Source: Unio delphinus
Lineage: Eukaryota > Mollusca > Bivalvia > Unionida > Unionidae
Assembly (NCBI GenBank): GCA_029339505.1
Contig: JAQISU010000025.1
Coordinates: forward strand, 4,067,501-4,131,500
DNA: 64,000 bases
Direction: 5' to 3'
Shown: one piece after another, positions 7,966 through 16,292 of the stretch
Position numbering within the stretch: the stretch's first letter is position 1
How the letters are laid out: each line of letters begins with the position of its first letter
Notes under the pieces: generated by a model
Told to the model about the DNA's origin: nothing
Database searches by the model: none
Seen by the model: the letters and a program-made list of their open reading frames with translations, nothing else
Program-made: the position numbers and the translations under genes

Positions 7966-8436
7966 ATGGAAGAACCTACACAAGTGGAACTTCTCATTAG
8001 AGCTTTACGTGGGGTCATACGAAAGTTTTCGTCAGACCAGCCGACAGCCTACTCTCCCTCCTATCGAGATAAAAGTCAAGATACTTGCTATATCTGTAAG
8101 AAGAAAGGACATTGGGCTACAGAATGTTCAGATCGTAACAAAAATAAAAAAGGCTACAATAGAGACAAAAGTCAAGATACCTGTTATTATTGTAAAGAGA
8201 AAGGACATTGGTCTCCAAACTGCCCTAAGAAACAACAGGAGCAGGAGGAGGAGGAGGAGGTGGAGGAAGAGGAGGAGGAGGAGGAAAGAAATTCTGAACA
8301 GGAGGAGAAAGAGGTACCCTCCTCCAAGGAAGAACCCCGTCACGTTCACAAAAACAAGAAAAGAAGACGAAACGAAAGTGAAGAGGAAGAAAAAAAAGCT
8401 GTGACAGTAAAGAAAATGAAAAAACAGAAAGAGTGA
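7966..8436 (+). CDS. Double CCHC zinc-knuckle protein with acidic/basic tail
   Basis: The product is 156 residues from ATG 7966; an in-frame TTG upstream is less likely given the TATA spacing. Two zinc knuckles match Cys-x2-Cys-x4-His-x4-Cys: CYICKKKGHWATEC and CYYCKEKGHWSPNC. Both are preceded by the same DKSQDT string, so the unit was duplicated. The rest is a long Glu run followed by alternating Lys/Arg and Glu clusters (KNKKRRRN, KKMKKQKE). Knuckles of this kind bind single-stranded nucleic acid in retroviral Gag and in cellular CNBP. A role in genome or RNA binding is inferred. It is not part of a Gag protein: no capsid region is present. AATAAA at about 8519 follows the stop. Confidence 0.75.
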   Translation: MEEPTQVELLIRALRGVIRKFSSDQPTAYSPSYRDKSQDTCYICKKKGHWATECSDRNKNKKGYNRDKSQDTCYYCKEKGHWSPNCPKKQQEQEEEEEVEEEEEEEERNSEQEEKEVPSSKEEPRHVHKNKKRRRNESEEEEKKAVTVKKMKKQKE

Positions 8437-8697
8437 AACAGAAGAAAACCTATGAACTTTTTTAAAGTGGTCTTGTGTTATGTTATGTTGTGATATTGAA
8501 TTGTGTCGTTTGTACTAGAATAAACTAAAGAGAAAAAACGTAAGTGTCTCTTGGTTTTGATTTGATAGTATAATTACCTACACTCACACATTCATTCACT
8601 CACACGTACATCATGGGTTTTTAAAAACATAAAGGACTTTTGAGTTTTCATTGAAATAGGCAATTGACATAGTATTTCTTTTCGAAATAATTGGAGT
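8437..8697. other. Intergenic stretch with poly(A) signal
   Basis: The stretch between the zinc-knuckle stop and the first histone-type stem-loop holds AATAAA near 8519 (plus strand). At 8675-8684 it holds the purine-rich element of the leftward coiled-coil gene's 3' end. No coding potential was seen in the rest. Confidence 0.5.
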
Positions 8698-8713
8698 GGT
8701 CCTGAAAAGGACC
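8675..8713 (-). terminator. Histone-type 3' stem-loop and U7-like downstream element (coiled-coil gene)
   Basis: On the minus strand 8713-8698 reads GGTCCTTTTCAGGACC, a 6-bp perfect stem with a TTTC loop. It matches the metazoan histone mRNA 3' stem-loop consensus GGYYYTTHTHARRRCC at all 16 positions. It is flanked by AAC on the 5' side and AC on the 3' side. About 13 nt downstream is TCGAAAAGA (8684-8676), the purine-rich site that U7 snRNA would bind. The stem-loop starts 33 nt after the stop codon of the coiled-coil gene, as in histone mRNAs. Confidence 0.8.
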
Positions 8714-8746
8714 GTTGGTGTTTTGTGTATTTAAAACAAAACAAAC

Positions 8747-9385
8747 TCAGAAACGGGATGAAATCCTCTTGAGCTGTCTTAAGCCTTTGCCACGGCCAAG
8801 GCCTACTTCGGGACTGGTGGTTCCTGTCAATGATTTGGTAGAAATCACTAACGGTGGTAAGGTAGACGTAGTCACAGAGAGATCGGGTTGTTTCGCTCGA
8901 GAAGGTCTTTTTCTCTTCGGTCGTGATAAAGAAGTCTGATACATTTGTTTCAGACTCTTTAACTCAGCTAAAATATCTAAAAGTACCGTCGTAACCGTTT
9001 GATTTTCACTATTTTCTTTCTGTCCTTGGTCTTCATTCTTCTCCGTTGCTGCTACTGTTTCTTCCTGGTGTTTTCTTCTTGCTTCTTCTTCTTCCTGCTG
9101 TTGCATAAGAAAAGCTTGTTCTTCTACTTTCTGTTGTTGTAAAAATCGCTCCAATGCTTCTTTTTGTCTCTGCTTAAAATCATCGACGTGTCCATAAGAA
9201 GATACAGAAGGCAACGAAGGTTCCGGAATAAATTCTTGCGATGTTAAAAAATCCACAATATCCCAGTTAAAATCCACTTCTTCTGGATGTAGATTTGTCA
9301 TGACTTTAGTAGTCACTGTTGGTCCATGACTTGCTGTCTCTACTCCTGTCTCACTCCAATTCATTGTCTTCTTACTGTCCGCCAT
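8747..9385 (-). CDS. Coiled-coil protein with nuclear-localisation-like basic cluster
   Basis: The product is 212 residues from ATG 9385-9383; the frame is open 47 codons further upstream without an ATG start. A Gln/Glu-rich coiled coil (for example FLQQQKVEEQAFLMQQQ) covers about residues 75-125. A leucine-rich helix (VLLDILAELKSLKQMYQ) follows, then PKRKRPSRAK, a good nuclear-localisation signal. No known domain is recognised. A TATA motif on the minus strand lies 51-57 nt upstream, supporting this start. The mRNA would end in a histone-type stem-loop 33 nt after the stop, suggesting S-phase-linked, non-polyadenylated expression (inferred). It is divergent from the 77-residue gene. Confidence 0.6.
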   Translation of the reverse strand: MADSKKTMNWSETGVETASHGPTVTTKVMTNLHPEEVDFNWDIVDFLTSQEFIPEPSLPSVSSYGHVDDFKQRQKEALERFLQQQKVEEQAFLMQQQEEEEARRKHQEETVAATEKNEDQGQKENSENQTVTTVLLDILAELKSLKQMYQTSLSRPKRKRPSRAKQPDLSVTTSTLPPLVISTKSLTGTTSPEVGLGRGKGLRQLKRISSRF

Positions 9386-9603
9386 GATTGACAACTCTCT
9401 TGAATCGATTGACTGCGCACAGGCGCTAGTACCTCTATATAGAAAAGGTGACATCACAGACTGCTCTCTTCCGATTGGATGGCTGTGTCTGACTTTTGTA
9501 ACGCACGTTTGGATTGGTGGATACACTCAATCCGTTTCAATCCGCTCTTCCCCTATAAATAACCGCAGTACACGGCATTCAATTCACCTGTTCTCATCAG
9601 AAG
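9386..9603. promoter_or_regulatory. Bidirectional promoter of the two histone-stem-loop genes
   Basis: A minus-strand TATATAG (9436-9442) lies 51-57 nt before the coiled-coil ATG. A plus-strand TATAAATA (9554-9561) lies about 45-50 nt before the ATG at 9604. Repeated ATTGG/CCAAT-type boxes sit between them (near 9474, 9513 and 9534). This resembles divergent histone gene-pair promoters. Confidence 0.6.
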
Positions 9604-9837
9604 ATGTGGACTAATGTTGAATCGTCAACCCTTGTGTCAAGTATGCTGTTTAGGACTGACATACCCATGTATGTCAGATCATCATGGAGTGTCATTGATA
9701 GGACGGAGACAGCCTATTGGAAGAGAAGAGTCTATGTGGAAAGACAAGGTTGCTTGAAGAGAGTTCTCTTCTATGGACCCACAGTAAGGAGAAGTTTAAG
9801 GAAGAGAAGAAGATCTGTAAGATGTCCTCTGTGTTAA
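9604..9837 (+). CDS. Small basic protein of unknown function
   Basis: The product is 77 residues from ATG 9604. The C-terminal half is strongly basic (RRSLRKRRRSVRCPLC) and ends in a Cys-x2-Cys pair. It is not a histone by sequence. Support for the gene comes from the TATA box 45-50 nt upstream and the histone-type 3' stem-loop 27 nt after the stop. A shorter overlapping frame (ATG 9616, 46 codons) is also open and contains two CxxC-like pairs, so the translated frame is uncertain. A perfect 8-bp hairpin with a 4-nt loop (9657-9676) lies inside the frame. Confidence 0.5.
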   Translation: MWTNVESSTLVSSMLFRTDIPMYVRSSWSVIDRTETAYWKRRVYVERQGCLKRVLFYGPTVRRSLRKRRRSVRCPLC

Positions 9838-9864
9838 CAAGACAACGTTAACATTACACCTAAC

Positions 9865-9900
9865 GGTCCTTTTCAGGGCCACTCATAAGTCTCGAAAAGA
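9865..9900 (+). terminator. Histone-type 3' stem-loop and U7-like downstream element (77-residue gene)
   Basis: 9865-9880 reads GGTCCTTTTCAGGGCC: a 6-bp stem with one G-T pair and a TTTC loop. It matches the histone 3' consensus GGYYYTTHTHARRRCC at every position. CGAAAAGA follows 13 nt after the stem, the same purine-rich string at the same distance as in the partner gene. The element begins 27 nt after the stop codon. Confidence 0.8.
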
Positions 9901-9958
9901 TAGTAGCTTTCATTGCCACCCCTTTTTTCCTTGTTTTATTTCCCATGTTATATTTCCC

Positions 9959-10190
9959 TTGACGCTATATAGTCCCACTCTGTTCAATTCCCCTTGACGC
10001 TAGATAGACCCACCATGTTCAATTCCCCTTGACGCTAGATAGTCCCACCATGTTCAATTTCCCTTGACGCTAGATAGTCCCACCATGTTAAATTTCCCTT
10101 GACGCTAGATAGTCCCCACCATGTTAAATTCCCCTTGACGCTAGATGTTCCCAAGCTGTTTTACATAGGATTTTCCCATTGACGCTAGAG
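9959..10190 (+). repeat. 35-bp tandem repeat array, 7 units
   Basis: Units begin with TTGACGCTAGAT at 9959, 9994, 10029, 10064, 10099, 10135 and 10179; the first five intervals are 35, 35, 35, 35 and 36 bp, the last 44. The start of each unit (TTGACGCTA) is the best conserved part. The array lies between the last gene of element 1 and the first of element 2. It could be an origin or packaging iteron set, or part of a terminal repeat. No protein-coding sense is visible. Confidence 0.85.
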
Positions 10191-10268
10191 TATCCCCATA
10201 CACTACTACTGGTTCTCTTGTTTTAGTCGCTGAAAAATCAATTATATTCATATCTCTATACATAAATT

Positions 10269-10807
10269 ATGGATCTATATTGTGTGAAGTGTAAAACGCG
10301 TACTAGCACAAATAATGTGACGACGTTTACAACTAAAAATAACAGATCAGCACTAACTGGTAGATGTGCAACATGTGGTATAAAAAAATTAAGATTTGTT
10401 TCTACAAAATCAAAGATTTTACAATTCGGAGATGTTTTAAAAAAAAACGAGGAGGTGATATCGCAGCCAAATTTGCAAAACTCCCTGGAACCCCATGGGC
10501 AAAGTACCCCGGATAAAAGCACCTTCCAGGATATAGCTACTGTGGCCCCGGAACACGATTAGATATCAGTCTTGATGATCAAAATCAACCCCGATCCGGC
10601 GAGTATCCGATAAACGCTATTGATAGGGCGTGTCATGCTCATGATGTTGCATATAAAAGCAGCAATCTGCAAAACAGGCATCTCGCGGATGTGAAATTAA
10701 TTCATGCGTTAAATGCTGTTCCTGATAAATCTTTGAAAGAAAAATTGGCTTCGTGGTTGTTAAAATCAGCTATGAAAGGCAAATTGATGATGGGCGCTGG
10801 TAATTAA
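10269..10807 (+). pseudogene. Zinc-ribbon plus parvovirus-type phospholipase A2 protein (broken)
   Basis: The first part (from ATG 10269) has CVKC and CATCG pairs, a short zinc-ribbon of the DUF5679 kind. After a run of nine A (10439-10447) the meaningful frame shifts by -1. It then encodes a phospholipase A2 core: calcium loop YCGPGT, then CHAHDVAY with the catalytic His-Asp, as in the VP1-unique region of parvoviruses, where it lets virions leave endosomes. A TAA at 10514-10516 interrupts that frame. The end is at 10807, just before the integrase. The A run contains in-frame T TTA AAA and A AAA AAC heptamers, so programmed frameshifting is possible in the ancestor. The stop makes this copy a likely pseudogene. 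Confidence 0.8.
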
Positions 10808-10811
10808 TAAT

Positions 10812-11771
10812 ATGGAATCTATTTATTATTCTCCGAGAGGATACTGGAAGGGTAAAGCAGCAATCAGTAAACTCGCCAGCGCCGCAAAAGTGAAAAAGGC
10901 TACTGCGGCTAATTGGTTATCCAAACAGGCTATATGGCAAATTTATCTACCGCGTCCTAAACAAATCAATTTCTCGCATTTTGATGTTACCGGACCCAAT
11001 GAAGTTCATCAAGCTGATTTATTGTTTTTACCACATGACAACGGTTACAAATATGCGCTAACCGTAGTTGACGTTGCTAGTCGATACAAACAAGCAGAAC
11101 CGCTAAAAACAAAATCATCACCTGAAGTTGCTTCTGCATTTGAAAAGATTTATCGACGAGGCCCACTACGCTGGCCAAATCTGTTACAAGTCGATCCTGG
11201 CAAGGAATTTCAAGGCGCTGTTTTATCAGCGATGAAAGATCACAATGTCACCATCAGACGGGGGCATACTGCGTTACATCGTGATCAGGCAATTGTTGAA
11301 CGATTTAATCGAACCCTTGCTGAGCGGTTATTTGGATATCAATACGCGAAGGAGTTTATTCAGGATAAAAGATCCCGTGAATGGGTTAAGAGATTACCAG
11401 CTGTGATTACCGTGCTCAATAACGAGATTACTCGAACAATCAACATGAAACCTAACAACGCTATTAAAAAGAAGTATATACCTAAAATGGAAATCCAAGG
11501 AATTTCACAAAAAGATTTCAAAGAACCAATTCTTGGTAGTAATGTCACTGTTAGGTATTGATACGAACCAGGAGAGCTTGAGGGTGGTAAAAAAAGAGCT
11601 ACTGATCCTATTTGGAGTGTCACCGTACATAAAATATCTACTATAACACGATCAACTGGTAGACCAGCAATCTATAAATTGGATTCAACTGCCCCTCAGC
11701 GAGGATTTACTCGATAACAACTACAGGTAATTCCCGAGGATACTCAGTTACCACCGCGTGGTCTTAACTAG
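10812..11771 (+). pseudogene. Polinton-type retroviral-like integrase (two in-frame stops)
   Basis: The frame from ATG 10812 encodes an rve-fold integrase. The catalytic triad is visible: Asp in HQADLLFL (about residue 68), Asp in QVDPGKEF (about 128) and Glu in IVERFNRTLAERLFG (about 162), with about 35 residues between the last two. TVVDVASRYK is also typical of Polinton integrases. A TGA at 11559-11561 and a TAA at 11715-11717 break the C-terminal chromodomain-like part (EPGELEGGKKRATDPIW follows the first stop), with the natural end at TAG 11769-11771. Integrase joins the element's ends to host DNA. The catalytic core itself is unbroken. Confidence 0.9.
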
Positions 11772-11970
11772 CACCCCTTCGTCTGTTGCACTCAAGACAA
11801 GTCAGCATAACGTTATCTCTGATATGACAAATGCTGCTATTCTTTCTGTCTACGGTAAATTGGCGAGGATCTTTATCCGAATACTGCCAACGCATTATAC
11901 AATTGCAACTCGCCCAGTGATTATTTTGTTGTTGCTTCAGCGTAATTATTCATTCAGCATCAATATCAAA
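11772..11970. other. Short intergenic gap between convergent integrase and helicase genes
   Basis: The two genes converge here. A T-rich run near 11978-11986 lies just inside the helicase end. I see no coding signal that belongs to a third gene. Confidence 0.5.
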
Positions 11971-14867
11971 TTATCGTTGTTTTTTTTTGTCTTGTTTTTT
12001 GTAACCGGAGAGTTTTTTATCAATAATTTTAACATCAACGATGCTAGCATCATCCATTGTAGCGTCATTATCATCCAGGACAACTCTTCGAAGTTGATTT
12101 ATTCTTCGTACTCTGGATACTGCAAGATAGACTAAATTCGACCATTCGATGTGACTATCCACCATCCAAACAATTGTATCCGATATAGTCAATCCCTGTG
12201 AAGAGTGTATTGTCGCTGCGTAACCTAACGTCCATCTTTAACGACGCTGATATCAACCAGCACAATATCATTTAATACGAGAATTTGTTTTTCACTTTGT
12301 CCTGGAATATCAACTTCTATATTCTGTTTTCGTGTATCCGAAGGCCTATAACACAACGGTACTGGAAGTGTTGCAAATTTTTCTTTATGCAATTCAAATA
12401 ACTTCATCTGAAGTGTGTCTCTGACTATTTTTCTACTTGCAATTATCAAATCGTTTGGTTTCCACGCTTCCCAAAATTTATTCATGGGAGTTTCTGAAAT
12501 TATTTCACGCGCTATTTCACATTGGATTTTATCCGGCTGTAATCTAATTAGAGCTTTGAACTCGCGTAATTGTTCATCAAGTGATCTATAATCAGTGGTA
12601 ATTTCTTCATAATAGTCTACAAAACCCTTTAGCAATTCATGTGGGGATGCACCGACAAATGGTGGTGGTTGGCCGTGATCACCGCACATGACGACTTTTG
12701 TGTTTTTGTTTAACAACCACTCGAGAAATATTTGTAATATTTTCAACGATACTGTGCATATTTCATCCCAAATTATGATTTCAGGAATGAATTTATCGCC
12801 CATTCGATTAGGGGTCCATTCATCGCCTTTCCATCGAAAGAAACTATGATAAGTAGAGGCATTTACCCCTCGTTGTTTCATCTCTCTGGCGAGTCTGTGA
12901 GTATGTGTCAGGACAATCATGTTTGATTTTGAAACGCTAGCGTTTCTATGATATAATTCAATTGAACGAGTTGTCTTTCCTGACCCACCACAACCGTTTA
13001 AATAAACTGTCTTGTATCTACATATTGGATCAGATTCCTCTGGTGAATTAGAAAATTCGGATTGAATCTCATTACACTTTAAGTACTTTTCATCCATGGT
13101 AACATCTGCCGATTCACAATACTCATGTAGCGTCTCCTTTTTAAATCTCCAACATCCCCACGCTTCCTCCTGGGATGTGAATTTAGCTACATCTGATTTG
13201 TATTTCTCGTGGATATACATAGAGTCAGTGGCTACTCTAACTGCGGTATTAGGAAATCTATTTATCATCGAAAATAAATTGATAGAAGCATAAGCTAGCA
13301 TAGAACTTCTCAAATGCGTATACTGTTTAATATATCCATCACAATAGGTAACAATTGTACCTAATCGTCTTCTATCGGATAGGAAAGCGTCTTTACGATT
13401 TACAACTTTTCCTTGTTTCGTTAAATCCGTTACAATAAAATCGTATTCAGCGATGTCTATGATCAACCGCGAGGAATATTTTGCATTGTCGTATATTCCA
13501 CCCTGGGTAAATTTACCGATTATTCTTCGTCCAAAATCTTTTGCTTGTTCTTTTTTAATTTCAAAAAACTTCTTAGACCAATTCATGATTTGTTCTTCAT
13601 TGAAATTCTTCGAATTTCCATCTGGAAACTGTTTTCGCTGTTCGCTAATTATACGATCTAAATCGGGTTGTGGTAGCCAAACTTCTTTCTGAGCTCGATA
13701 GCATATAATAGCTTCGGAAACAATCAACGATATTAGCATACCACAATCAATCATATATCTTTGTAACACTATTGGCATCCAGGCCTTTTCAGATATATGT
13801 CTACCAAGCCAAACATAACTACACGGATGTAACCCTGTAGCGAGTTCAAATGATATCACACGAGCGAATCCGGTTATATCAAAATCATTAATCGCAACAC
13901 GAGTCATTTCATGTGTGGGGTGTCCAAATCGTTTAAAATAGTTACTACATTCTCCATACCCGAGGAAACTTCCAGGATAACACGCGGATATATCAATTGA
14001 AATCATACCGCCACGATGGTATTTTGTATTCCACAGTCCTCCATGACTAAATTCGACACAACTCAATTTAACGTCCTCGAGAAAATCACTTTGTGTTGGA
14101 CGCCATGAGTTTTTTTCTCTTGCGAAGTGAGCTACCACTGATGGAATATTAAAACTATCCGTTAATAGTTTTTCATGGGAACTCTCCGGTGAAAAATCAC
14201 TAGCGATTTTTCTCATTCTGTTATCTAATTCTTCAACGCGATATAATTCACCATTTGGTCTTACAAATTGATCAAATCCTATTTCGGGATCTTCATCACT
14301 TCTAAGTAACCACACTGACACAGGATCATCTTTACACAACGCATGAATAGCATCGAATAATTTCTCATTATAAAAAACATCCCCGACGAATTCTGGGGGG
14401 ATATATTTCACGGTTCTATCTCGTGGAAATATTGTTACTGCAGGTGTCCACGCGTGTTTGTTATGATCAATAATTTGTATTGGCGCTCCATTTTTGTTAT
14501 ATTTCGGTTCGTATAAAACTTCTCGGGTTATCGTCATAACGGTTATTGGGAATCTTAATGATGTTTCTAATTTAGCTATATCAGAAATCTTTTCACCGTG
14601 CTGTTTCACTGTCAGTTCCCATTCGATTATTTTCCTACGTCGCAGATCAGTTAGTTTATTTCCTCGGGATGCATTTGTGAAGTGTTCCATTACCCGTGCT
14701 GCTACACAATTCAGTGAACTAGAATATTTCATAGGAGCTAGTTTTGCAATATCGGGTTTATCATTTAACGGAGATATCCCATAAACAATTGCTGTTACTG
14801 GATAAGATCTCTCGTAGTATGGTTTGTCAATTCCAGTTAGAATTCCTGGTTTGGAATCTCTACTCAC
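11971..14867 (-). pseudogene. Family B DNA polymerase fused to SF1 helicase (frameshifted near C-terminus)
   Basis: An 880-codon leftward frame starts at GTG 14867-14865. Polymerase motif A is DISACYPGSF near residue 290; motif B (GRRIIGKF) is near 446; motif C is VATDSMY near 545, an ATDS variant of DTDS. No exonuclease motifs were found. The C-terminal part is an SF1 (Pif1/RecD-like) helicase: Walker A GCGGSGKTT near 624, Walker B IIIWDE near 697, and GDHGQPPP near 729. A frameshift near 12230 moves the last helicase motifs (IHSSQGLT and YLAVSRVRR) into another frame ending at 11971. The fusion differs from the stand-alone polymerase of element 1. The start overlaps the stop of the 207-residue frame upstream, so the two may have been one gene. 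Confidence 0.85.
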
Positions 14868-15552
14868 AATGACAGTTTTTTATCCTTGAGGATTGGTTCA
14901 AATTTATCCCTGATAATCCATTTGCCTTCGACTTCGATAATGAATTTTATTCTGAAAAAATACTTCTGTTGGGAATTGCTTTGTTTGGGAATTGCTTTGC
15001 AATTTACCTTTGGATTTCCATCTTTGATTTTCCTTGATAAAATTCTTCGAATTTCCCCTTTGGATTTTACACCCTTGGATTTCCAGCTCCTTGGGGGGCC
15101 AAGGTGTGAAATTATCTCAGCTGCTCTTTCATCGTTCATAGTAGCATCGATGTTGGGTACATTGACATCTTCATCAATAATTCGAAATGTCGACCAACAG
15201 TATGCTGCACTGTCTCGGTAGAATTCATTAAAACACTCCCTGATTTTACTCAGTATAGTTCTATCACCGATTAGATGTTTTGGTGTATCAGAGACTCTAT
15301 CGAGATTGAATTTAGTATTTCTCCAAGGCTTACTTTTCGATAATCTGTTGAACTCCTCATCGAGATTGAATTTAGTATTTCTCAAAGGCTTAATTTTCGA
15401 TAATCTCTTGAACTCCTCCATGTTATAATCAATGAATTTAGTATGTTTCCAAGGCTTCATTTTCGATAATCTCTTGAACTCTTCCATGTTATAATCAATG
15501 AATTTAGTATTTTTCCAGGGTTTTTATTTTCGATAATCTCTTGAACTCCTCC
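14864..15552 (-). CDS. Repeat-containing protein upstream of the polymerase, possibly its N-terminal part
   Basis: The leftward frame ends at 14864, overlapping the GTG of the polymerase frame. Its N-terminal part is built from tandem copies of a 20-22 residue unit with the core EEFKRLSK.KPW..TKF. The 207-codon frame starts with ATG at 15487-15485; a fourth repeat copy to 15552 is out of frame. After the repeats comes a mixed segment (RTILSKIRECFNEFYRD), then a basic region. The IRECF string recurs in the 92-residue protein at 17798-18076. Function is unknown. The overlap and the missing polymerase N-terminus make a split or frameshifted single gene plausible. Confidence 0.5.
15300..15552. 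repeat. 60-67 bp tandem repeat, 4 copies, within coding sequence
   Basis: Copies start near 15300, 15360, 15420 and 15486. The first two are 60 bp and the last two 66-67 bp because of an extra TGTTATAATCAA-type insert. The shared core is tttagtatttctccaaggct. They encode the EEFKRLSK-type protein repeat on the minus strand. Confidence 0.8.
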
Positions 15553-15596
15553 ATGTTATAATTAAAACAAGTATTTAAATAGAAAAATATAGTATA

Positions 15597-15902
15597 ATGA
15601 ATCACTGCAAGTGGCTAATGATTGGATCAACAACCCCGTGTGACAAATCATGCAGAAGCGAATTCTGTGGGTATCATTTACAAAGCGTTCGGCGAGGAAG
15701 TTTTGGCCCCCTTCCGTGCCTCCGATGTGGGGTGGGCGTTAAAGGAAAATCGCAGTTGTGTCTCAGTTGTGGCGGCAAACGTTACAGGGAACTAAAACGC
15801 TATTATGACAAACGAATCATTGACCCTAACGTCCTTGATAAAATCAAGGACAAAATCATCAAAACCCCTCAAGATTATATCAAGAGGTTTATAATAAATT
15901 AG
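15597..15902 (+). CDS. Small Cys-rich zinc-binding protein, unknown function
   Basis: The product is 101 residues from ATG 15597. Cysteines are arranged as C-x3-C, C-x2-H and then two CxxC pairs (CLRCG and CLSCGGKRYR), giving a likely zinc ribbon near residues 42-62. A basic helical tail follows. It lies directly upstream of the HNH endonuclease gene in the same direction with a 21-nt gap. The frame is intact. A nucleic-acid role is likely from composition but not shown. Confidence 0.55.
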   Translation: MNHCKWLMIGSTTPCDKSCRSEFCGYHLQSVRRGSFGPLPCLRCGVGVKGKSQLCLSCGGKRYRELKRYYDKRIIDPNVLDKIKDKIIKTPQDYIKRFIIN

Positions 15903-15923
15903 ACAAATAGTATTATTATACAA

Positions 15924-16292
15924 ATGAGCCAAGATTTCAGACCTCATCCAGTGCTTGTTAATTACGAAGCATCCCGTGATGGTGTTGTTAGAAATTGCAG
16001 ACTAAAAGAACCGGTTGGATATCTGAATAATATGGGGTATTTGATGTTTTCAGCTGGGAGGAAGAAGTATCTCTGTCACAGAGCCATCTATGAAGCATTT
16101 TACGGATTAATCGAAGACGGCCTTGTGATTGATCACATAAATGGCGTGAAGACTGATAATTGTCTTGTGAATCTTCAAGCCGTCTCACAAAGTCGGAATG
16201 CAAAATTAGGTGGAACTGGCAAACATGCAAAACGCCCTAGGAGAGTTAAATCGTTTGATTTAGAAAATAATGAAGAGAAAAGCTTTCAATAA
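15924..16292 (+). CDS. HNH homing endonuclease
   Basis: The product is 122 residues from ATG 15924. The N-terminus (YEASRDGVVRNC, then a GYLMF strand) matches the NUMOD4-type lead-in of phage and virus HNH enzymes. The core reads CHRAIYEAFYG, then VIDHINGVKTDN and VNLQAVSQSRNAK. These give the three signature elements H..DHxN..N of HNH_3 nucleases. The C-terminus is basic. Such enzymes nick or cut DNA and spread their own gene into alleles lacking it. They are common in phages and large DNA viruses and rare in animal nuclear DNA. The frame is intact although neighbours are broken. Confidence 0.85.
   Translation: MSQDFRPHPVLVNYEASRDGVVRNCRLKEPVGYLNNMGYLMFSAGRKKYLCHRAIYEAFYGLIEDGLVIDHINGVKTDNCLVNLQAVSQSRNAKLGGTGKHAKRPRRVKSFDLENNEEKSFQ

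Larger units (their letters stand above)
1..10200. mobile_element. Element 1: adintovirus/Maverick-like integrated DNA virus (left end outside window)
   Basis: This is a compact block of about 12 genes with a protein-primed family B polymerase, a packaging-type ATPase and a lysine-rich core-like protein, the gene set of Polinton/Maverick or adintovirus elements. No frameshift or internal stop was seen in any of its genes, unlike element 2. The capsid genes, integrase and left terminus would lie left of base 1. The right limit is set after a 35-bp tandem array near 10.2 kb, because coding style and decay state change there. Whether it is a recent integration or a still active element cannot be told from one end. 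No terminal inverted repeat can be confirmed. Confidence 0.8.

Noticed and set aside
7966..8436. A retroviral Gag fragment
   Set aside because: Two CCHC knuckles are present, but there is no capsid or matrix region and the gene lies in a viral divergent promoter setting.
8747..9837. Histone genes carried by the virus
   Set aside because: The 3' ends are histone-like, but neither protein shows a histone fold sequence.
9959..10190. A CRISPR array
   Set aside because: The 35-bp units are contiguous tandem repeats with no unique spacers, in a eukaryotic context with no cas genes.
11758..12135. A rightward 125-codon gene after the integrase
   Set aside because: It overlaps the out-of-frame helicase C-terminus on the other strand, which has clear SF1 motifs, and has no domain itself.
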